Source: Pseudomonadota bacterium
Lineage (GTDB): Bacteria; Pseudomonadota; Gammaproteobacteria; Xanthomonadales; Xanthomonadaceae
Assembly (NCBI GenBank): GCA_019348095.1
Contig: JAHWKC010000166.1
Coordinates: 1-5,611, forward strand
Direction of reading: 5' to 3'
Length of the DNA: 5,611 nucleotides
Within the stretch, counting starts at the first letter, position 1; each line of letters opens with the position of its first letter. Below, piece after piece: positions 1 to 3,980 of this stretch. The notes under the pieces were generated by a model. It was not told the DNA's origin. It saw nothing but the letters and a program-made list of their open reading frames with translations, and searched no databases. A program made the translations under genes and the position numbers.

Positions 1-462
1 GCCGGGCTCGTGATGTTTTCCGCCGATCCGCGCACGCGCGGCCGCTACCAGGCACTGTTCCGCGAGCGCCGCATCGGCAAGCGCTACGAGGCGGTCGCGC
101 CGGCGCTGCCGGGCCTGGAATTCCCGCTGGTGCGGTGCAGCCGCCTGGTCGCGGGCGAGCCGTTCTTCCGCATGCGTGAAATCGCCGGCCACGCCAACAG
201 CGAGACGCGCATCGACGTGCTGCAGCGCGAGGGTGCGACCTGGCGCTACGCACTGGAACCGCTCACCGGCAAAAAGCATCAGTTGCGCGTGCACATGGCC
301 GCGCTGGGGGCACCGATCGCGAACGACGCGTTCTATCCGGAGCTGCGCGAGCGGCAGGCCGATGATTTGGAGCGGCCGCTGCAGTTGCTGGCGCAGTCGT
401 TGCGGTTTGCCGATCCGCTGAGCGGCCATGAGCGCGTGTTCGAGAGTCGGATGGCGCTGTAG
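1..462 (+). CDS. RluA-family pseudouridine synthase, C-terminal part (5' end outside window)
   Basis: The frame is open from base 1 to the TAG at 460-462 and gives 153 residues with no true start. It isomerises uridine to pseudouridine in rRNA or tRNA in the cytoplasm. The first residues (AGLVMFSADP) are the tail of the family's R-L-D-x-x-T-x-G-L motif, so the catalytic Asp lies a few codons before the window. Visible family signatures are KRYEA near residues 27-31 and the LTGKKHQLRVHM block near 88-99, followed by GAPIANDAFYPEL at about 103-115, which corresponds to the usual THQIRVH...GHPI.GD..Y pattern. The C-terminus (DPLSGHERVFESRMAL) ends where family members normally end, so the 3' end is complete even though its stop codon lies in a repeat. 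An internal GTG/ATG at 10-15 is not a credible start because it would remove the active site. Substrate specificity (RluA, RluC, RluD or TruC type) cannot be decided from this half, so no symbol is given. Confidence 0.9.
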   Translation, partial: AGLVMFSADPRTRGRYQALFRERRIGKRYEAVAPALPGLEFPLVRCSRLVAGEPFFRMREIAGHANSETRIDVLQREGATWRYALEPLTGKKHQLRVHMAALGAPIANDAFYPELRERQADDLERPLQLLAQSLRFADPLSGHERVFESRMAL

Positions 463-535
463 GAGCGGCTTCAGCCGCGATCGGATGCATGGCCGCTCGT
501 CCGGCCCCGGATCGCGGCTGAAGCCGCTCCTACAG
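457..535. repeat. REP-like perfect inverted repeat (26-bp arms, 27-nt spacer)
   Basis: The left arm at 457-482 and the right arm at 510-535 are exact reverse complements over 26 bp. Each arm contains its own hairpin (GCGGC TTCA GCCGC), and the spacer holds another small stem, GGCCG at 491-495 pairing with CGGCC at 502-506. The unit therefore has a cruciform, BIME-like shape of two REP units facing each other. The core GGAGCGGCTTCAGCCGC resembles the abundant extragenic palindromes of xanthomonads and pseudomonads, which are mobilised by RAYT transposases in those genomes; that assignment comes from memory. The TAG stop of the pseudouridine synthase (460-462) lies inside the left arm. As RNA the repeat would form a very stable stem that could end or protect the upstream transcript, but no T-run follows it. 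Confidence 0.88.
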
Positions 536-604
536 GTTACGAGCCTTCACGCGTCCGACGCGCCGAGCGCGGTGTCATGGCCTACACCGCTTGGGCTGCG
601 AACC

Positions 605-1075
605 ATGTTCTTCGATTCCTGGAACGACCTGCTGCGCGTACTGCTGGTCGGCATCTGCGCCTACGTCGCGCTGGTCGTGCTGCTGCGCGTGTCGGGCAAG
701 CGCACGCTGACCAAGATGAACGCCTTCGACCTGGTGGTGACGATCGCGCTGGGCTCGACCCTGGCCACCATCTTGCTGAGCCGCGAGGTGTCCCTGGCCG
801 AGGGCGTGCTGGCGCTCGCGCTGCTGATCTTCCTGCAGTTCCTGATCACCTGGCTGTCCTCGCGCTGGCGCGCAGTGCACGATCTGGTCGCAAGCGAAGC
901 GACCCTGCTGCTGCACGAGGGCGAGTTCCTGCACCAGACGATGCGCAGGGAACGGGTCAACGAGCAGGAGGTGCGTCAGGCGCTGCGCAACCACGAGATT
1001 GATGATCCCGCCGATGCGCGCGCGGTGGTGATGGAGACCGACGGCAGCTTCAGCATTATCAAGAAGACTGGCTAG
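605..1075 (+). CDS. YetF/DUF421 family membrane protein
   Basis: This 156-residue inner-membrane protein has the DUF421 (YetF) layout. There are three hydrophobic segments at about residues 9-29, 40-59 and 64-86, then a small cytoplasmic domain. The family signature SGKRTL...NAFDLVVTIALGS sits at residues 30-51, and the C-terminal part (LLLHEGEFLHQ...VRQALRNHEI...VVMETDGSFSIIKK, about 101-154) matches the YetF C-terminal domain. Function is poorly defined; relatives in Bacillus have been linked to membrane or spore stress, and no enzymatic role can be read here. The frame opens further upstream at 428, but that extension (RSGFSRD...SRLKPLLQ) is only translated repeat DNA, so ATG 605 at the start of the first helix is chosen. 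No good Shine-Dalgarno is visible before it. It may be served by its own promoter in 536-604 or by read-through. It converges on the mgtC-like gene. Confidence 0.88.
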   Translation: MFFDSWNDLLRVLLVGICAYVALVVLLRVSGKRTLTKMNAFDLVVTIALGSTLATILLSREVSLAEGVLALALLIFLQFLITWLSSRWRAVHDLVASEATLLLHEGEFLHQTMRRERVNEQEVRQALRNHEIDDPADARAVVMETDGSFSIIKKTG

Positions 1076-1103
1076 ATGCCGTGGCCGGACGGCCTCAGTC
1101 TTC
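1063..1103. terminator. Candidate bidirectional terminator between convergent genes
   Basis: GAAGACTG (1063-1070) is an exact reverse complement of CAGTCTTC (1096-1103), and an inner stem GCCGT (1078-1082) pairs with ACGGC (1089-1093) around a 6-nt loop. The structure spans the last codons and stops of both convergent genes. A competing stem, GGCCGGA (1083-1089) with TCCGGCC (1102-1108), uses part of the same sequence. Neither side has a clear T-run, so this is a weak intrinsic terminator at best. The symmetric position between two converging stops is the main support. Confidence 0.4.
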
Positions 1104-1538
1104 CGGCCGCTGCTTCTTCAGGCGCCCGAACCAGGTGAATACCGCGAAATTGAGGATTGCCAGCACGATCGCGTGGCCCCAGTAGCCGAAGCCGGCCGCG
1201 GCCCCGATCGCCCCGACCACCCAGATGCTCGCGGCCGATGCGGTGCCGGAGACGTAGTCGTCGTGCTTGAGGATCGCGCCGCCACCGACAAACCCAATCC
1301 CCGTCATCAGGCCCTGCATGATGCGGGCGGTGGCGTCGGGGGCGCCGTCGCCGATGAACTCGCGCGCGATCAGCACGTATGCGCATGCGCCCACTGACAC
1401 CAGCGGAAACGTCCGCACGCCCATGATGTTGCCGTGCCGCTCGCGGTTCCAGCCGATCGGAAACGCCAGCGCGAGCGCGCCGAGCAACGCGAGGTAGGCA
1501 CTGAGGTGCTCCAGCAGGTCGCCGATCGATATCGTCAT
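1095..1538 (-). CDS. MgtC/SapB family membrane protein (short form)
   Basis: The 147-residue product is an integral membrane protein of the MgtC/SapB family. The signatures are the GWNRERHG loop (residues 29-36; the family usually has G-x-E-R-E), VRTFPLVSVGA (41-51), GIGFVGGGAIL (80-90) and GTASAASIWVVGAIGAAAG (98-116), spread over about four or five hydrophobic helices, with a basic end (RLKKQRPED). It contains only the membrane domain; Salmonella MgtC carries an extra C-terminal cytosolic domain, so a virulence or Mg-starvation role should not be copied across. The frame extends upstream to 1727, but that part overlaps deaD and is low-complexity. ATG 1538 is preceded by GGGAAG (1543-1548) and begins just before the first helix. 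It lies 22 nt after the deaD stop on the same strand, so it probably shares the deaD transcript. Confidence 0.88.
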   Translation of the reverse strand: MTISIGDLLEHLSAYLALLGALALAFPIGWNRERHGNIMGVRTFPLVSVGACAYVLIAREFIGDGAPDATARIMQGLMTGIGFVGGGAILKHDDYVSGTASAASIWVVGAIGAAAGFGYWGHAIVLAILNFAVFTWFGRLKKQRPED

Positions 1539-1560
1539 TGCGCTTCCCGTCCGGCCGGGC

Positions 1561-3531
1561 TCAACGCGGCGCGCGCGGTTTGACGGACCTGCGCGGGCCA
1601 CCGTTCGGTTTGCCGCTGTGCGGCTTGCCGGCGCGCGGCGCATGCCCCGGCTGCGGCCCGCGGCTGCGGCCACCGCTGGCGTCGGTGGCCTCGGCGTGAC
1701 GGATGCGCAGCGGCTGGCCGGCGACATAGACGCGCTTGAGGTGCTCCATCAGCTCCCGCGGCATGCCTTCGGGCAGGTCGACCAGGCTGTAGTCGTCGCG
1801 GATGTCGATGCGGCCGATGTAGCGGCTCTCCAGGTCGGCCTCGTTGGCGATCGCCCCGACGATGTTGCCCGGCTGCACGCCGTGCGCGTGGCCGACCTCG
1901 ATCCGGAAAGTTTCCATGCCGACGTCATTGACCCGCGGCGCGGCCCGCTCGGGCGCGCGCGATGGCGCCGGGGCGTCGTCCTGAAACAGGGCTTCGCCCG
2001 CGTTCTGCTGCGCCCTGGGCGGGGTGAACTGCCGCTCGGCATGGCGCGGCGGCGGTGCGTTGCGCTCGTCGAAGCTGCGCGGGCCTGTCTCTTTCGGCGG
2101 GCGTGGAGCACGCGCCGCAGGCTCACGGCCCTGGCGCGGGGCGGCGTCGCGCGTGCGGCTGTCCGGGAACGCGCCCCCTTCGCTGCGCTGCGGCCGTTCG
2201 GGCGGGGCGTCGATCAGCAGCGGCGTGTCGCCCTGCACCAGCTTGGCCAGCGCCGCGGCGATCTCGACCATCGGCACGTTGTGCTCGGTTTCGTAGCGCT
2301 CGACCAGCTCACGGAACGCGCCGAGGTCTTCGCCACGGGTCTCGGTGATCCGGCCCAGGAAGCGCGCCACGCGCTGGTCGTTGACCGCCTCGACGCTGGG
2401 CAGCGACATCTGCTCGATCGGCTGCCGGGTGGCGCGTTCGATGGCGCGCAGCATGCCGCGCTCGCGCGGGGCGACGAACAGGATCGCCTCGCCCTTGCGC
2501 CCGGCACGGCCGGTGCGGCCAATGCGGTGAACGTAGCTTTCGGTGTCGTAGGGGATGTCGTAGTTCAGCACGTGGCTGATGCGGTCCACGTCGAGCCCGC
2601 GGGCGGCGACATCGGTCGCCACCAGCACGTCGATCTTGCCATCCTTGAGATTCTGGATGGTCTTCTCGCGCTGCGCCTGCTGCACGTCGCCGTTGATCGC
2701 GGCGGCCGAGATGCCGCGCGCGGCCAGCTTGCCGGCCAGCTCGTCGGTGCCCAGCTTGGTCCGGGCGAACACGATCATCGCGTCGAACGGTTCGGCTTCC
2801 AGGATCCGGGTCAGCGCGTCGAGCTTGTGCAGGCCGCTGACCGCCCAGTAACGCTGACGGATGTTGGCCGCGGTGGTGGTGGTCGACTTGATCGCGATCT
2901 CGACCGGGTTTTTCAGATAGGTCTGGGCGATGCGCCGGATCTGCTGCGGCATCGTGGCCGAGAACAGCGCGACCTGGCGCTCGGCCGGGGTCTTCTTGAG
3001 CACGGTTTCGACATCGTCGATGAAACCCATGCGCAGCATCTCGTCGGCTTCATCCAGCACCAGGCAGCGCAACTCCGACAGGTCCAGCGAGCCGCGCGTG
3101 AGGTGGTCGATCACCCGGCCGGGCGTGCCGACCACGACCTGCACGCCGCGCTTGAGCGCGTTGAGCTGCGGCGCGTAGCCCTGGCCGCCGTAGATCGGCA
3201 GCACGTGGAAGCCGGGCAGGTGCACCGCGTATTTCTGGAACGCCTCGGCGACCTGGATTGCCAGCTCGCGGGTTGGCGCCAGCACCAGCGCCTGCGGCTT
3301 GCGCCGCGCCGGATCGAGCTGGGCCAGGATCGGCAGCGCGAACGCGGCGGTCTTGCCGGTGCCGGTCTGGGCCTGGCCGAGCAGGTCGCGGCCGTCCAGC
3401 AGCGGCGGGATGGTGGCGGCCTGGATCGGCGAGGGCGACTCGTAACCGACATCGGTCAGGGCGCGCAGCAGCGGATCCGACAAGGCCAGATCGGTGAACT
3501 TGAGGGGGGGGGCGGGCGTCTCGGCGCTCAT
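1561..3531 (-). CDS. deaD: ATP-dependent DEAD-box RNA helicase (DeaD/CsdA type)
   Basis: This full-length 656-residue cytoplasmic RNA helicase would unwind RNA duplexes during ribosome assembly and mRNA turnover, especially in the cold. Motifs in order: Q motif with F12 and ESPSPIQ (31-37), Walker A AQTGTGK (54-60), PTREL (86-90), TPGR (136-139), DEAD (160-163), SAT (191-193), IVFARTK (253-259), ATDVAARGLDV (305-315) and HRIGRTGRAG (335-344). A helical dimerisation-like region follows (about 375-435), then a disordered Pro/Arg/Ala-rich linker (about 440-535), a DbpA-type RNA-binding domain (FRIEVGHAHGVQPGNIVGAI..., 542-612), and a basic Gly/Pro/Arg tail to the end. This is the CsdA/DeaD architecture rather than the shorter RhlE or RhlB. 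The ATG at 3531 has only a weak purine signal before it (GAGACC), but the Q motif follows at normal spacing. Codons 7-10 contain a run of nine C. The short mgtC-like gene follows closely, and a 51-residue gene precedes on the same strand. Confidence 0.95.
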   Translation of the reverse strand: MSAETPAPPLKFTDLALSDPLLRALTDVGYESPSPIQAATIPPLLDGRDLLGQAQTGTGKTAAFALPILAQLDPARRKPQALVLAPTRELAIQVAEAFQKYAVHLPGFHVLPIYGGQGYAPQLNALKRGVQVVVGTPGRVIDHLTRGSLDLSELRCLVLDEADEMLRMGFIDDVETVLKKTPAERQVALFSATMPQQIRRIAQTYLKNPVEIAIKSTTTTAANIRQRYWAVSGLHKLDALTRILEAEPFDAMIVFARTKLGTDELAGKLAARGISAAAINGDVQQAQREKTIQNLKDGKIDVLVATDVAARGLDVDRISHVLNYDIPYDTESYVHRIGRTGRAGRKGEAILFVAPRERGMLRAIERATRQPIEQMSLPSVEAVNDQRVARFLGRITETRGEDLGAFRELVERYETEHNVPMVEIAAALAKLVQGDTPLLIDAPPERPQRSEGGAFPDSRTRDAAPRQGREPAARAPRPPKETGPRSFDERNAPPPRHAERQFTPPRAQQNAGEALFQDDAPAPSRAPERAAPRVNDVGMETFRIEVGHAHGVQPGNIVGAIANEADLESRYIGRIDIRDDYSLVDLPEGMPRELMEHLKRVYVAGQPLRIRHAEATDASGGRSRGPQPGHAPRAGKPHSGKPNGGPRRSVKPRAPR

Positions 3532-3560
3532 CGCGGGTCTCGTTGGCGCCGGCGTGGGGC

Positions 3561-3575
3561 CGGTCGGGAAGACCG
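3561..3575 (-). other. Small hairpin in the deaD 5' leader
   Basis: CGGTC (3561-3565) and GACCG (3571-3575) form a perfect 5-bp stem with a 5-nt loop, 30-44 nt before the deaD start. If the TAGACT box at 3579-3584 is the -10 element, this hairpin would sit at the very 5' end of the mRNA, where it could protect the message. Cold-shock helicase genes often have structured leaders, but the stem is short and the role is a guess. Confidence 0.25.
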
Positions 3576-3578
3576 CAT

Positions 3579-3584
3579 AGTCTA
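3579..3584 (-). promoter_or_regulatory. Possible -10 box for deaD (TAGACT)
   Basis: On the minus strand TAGACT lies 48-53 nt before the deaD start and fits the loose TA-n-n-n-T form used in xanthomonads. No matching -35 hexamer is visible 16-18 nt further up. The same 7-mer, CTAGACT, occurs upstream of the small gene at 3825-3831. Confidence 0.25.
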
Positions 3585-3586
3585 GC

Positions 3587-3606
3587 CGCCGGACCGGGTG
3601 CCGGCG
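3587..3606 (-). terminator. GC-rich stem-loop after the small lysine-rich gene
   Basis: CGCCGG (3587-3592) pairs exactly with CCGGCG (3601-3606) around an 8-nt loop, beginning 32 nt after the small gene's stop on the minus strand. There is no T-run after it, so it could be a weak terminator, an attenuator between the small gene and deaD, or simply chance in GC-rich DNA. Confidence 0.25.
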
Positions 3607-3638
3607 TGATCGGAAGTGGCTTCGGCGACCCGCCTCGG

Positions 3639-3794
3639 CTAGCCGCTGCCGACCGAACTGCCCGAGGGCGCCGCGGGTTCACCAGTGGCCGTGTCCGCTT
3701 TTGCTGCATGTTTCTTCGCGAGCTTTTCTTCTTTCTTCTTCTTTTTGGCGATCTCGCGCTGTCGCTTCTCGAAATTGTAGTTCGGCTTCGCCAT
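3639..3794 (-). CDS. Small lysine-rich conserved hypothetical protein (51 aa)
   Basis: A 51-codon frame reads MAKPNYNFEKRQREIAKKKK and continues KEEKLAKKHAAKADTATGEPAAPSGSSVGSG before TAG. The first 30 residues are a charged, probably helical segment (KRQREIAKKKKKEEKLAKK) with no hydrophobic core and no signal peptide. The rest is a loose Ala/Gly/Ser tail. From memory, short proteins starting M-x-K-P-N-Y-x-F-x-K-R-Q-R-E are widespread in xanthomonads and other proteobacteria and remain uncharacterised; this was not searched. The base composition supports a real gene: a purine-rich Lys/Glu core stands out against very GC-rich surroundings, and the start and length fit that family. A weak GAGAAAG ribosome site lies about 7 nt upstream. 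The gene is on the deaD strand, 107 nt upstream of it, and divergent from selO. A role in RNA or ribosome binding would suit the charge and neighbour, but that is only inference. Confidence 0.75.
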   Translation of the reverse strand: MAKPNYNFEKRQREIAKKKKKEEKLAKKHAAKADTATGEPAAPSGSSVGSG

Positions 3795-3824
3795 TGGACG
3801 CTTTCTCGTGTGGGGATGGCGCCC

Positions 3825-3830
3825 AGTCTA
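3825..3830 (-). promoter_or_regulatory. Possible -10 box for the small lysine-rich gene (TAGACT)
   Basis: TAGACT on the minus strand lies 31-36 nt before the start of the small gene, a normal place for a -10 element, and is identical to the box before deaD. No convincing -35 hexamer is seen at the expected distance, so this rests on position and repetition only. Confidence 0.25.
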
Positions 3831-3836
3831 GGGCAT

Positions 3837-3858
3837 GCGCCGCGACGGCGCCGCGACG
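3837..3858. repeat. Perfect 11-bp tandem repeat in the divergent promoter region
   Basis: GCGCCGCGACG occurs twice head to tail (3837-3847 and 3848-3858) between the divergent small gene and selO. Eleven base pairs is about one helical turn, so both copies present the same face of the helix, as paired operator half-sites do. The second copy runs into a GACGTC palindrome (3855-3860). In very GC-rich DNA a duplication of this size could also be replication slippage. The rest of the 186-bp intergenic region (3795-3980) shows no other clear element apart from the selO ribosome site and the -10-like box described separately. Confidence 0.5.
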
Positions 3859-3969
3859 TCACCCCGCGTGCAGGTCCCAATCACTAGGATGTGCAGCCCG
3901 ATCGGCCTGGTGACCCCGTTGGCGCGAGGCGCGTTCCGACGATCCGCGCTTCAGTCCGATGGCATCTGC

Positions 3970-3975
3970 AGGGAG
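3970..3975 (+). promoter_or_regulatory. Shine-Dalgarno site of selO
   Basis: AGGGAG ends 5 nt before ATG 3981. It is the best ribosome-binding match in the window and fixes the selO start against the other in-frame and out-of-frame ATGs nearby. Confidence 0.7.
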
Positions 3976-3980
3976 CCGCC

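Noticed and set aside
550..562. CGCGTC-C-GACGCG near-palindrome before yetF
   Set aside because: Six-bp arms around one base are common in such GC-rich DNA, and nothing else supports an operator here.
428..604. Upstream extension of the yetF reading frame
   Set aside because: It translates the inverted repeat (SGFSRD and SRLKPLLQ pieces), overlaps the previous gene and precedes the normal DUF421 start.
1539..1727. Upstream extension of the mgtC-like frame into deaD
   Set aside because: Low-complexity Arg/Ala/Pro sequence overlapping the deaD 3' end; the hydrophobic family start is at 1538 with its own ribosome-like site.
1618..3585. 655-codon plus-strand frame antisense to deaD
   Set aside because: It mirrors deaD almost exactly, has no recognisable domain, and arises from the strong GC bias at third codon positions. 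deaD on the other strand has every helicase motif.
3543..3887. 114-codon plus-strand frame with FFFLLLF stretch
   Set aside because: The apparent hydrophobic stretch is the antisense of the lysine codons in the small gene; no family features.
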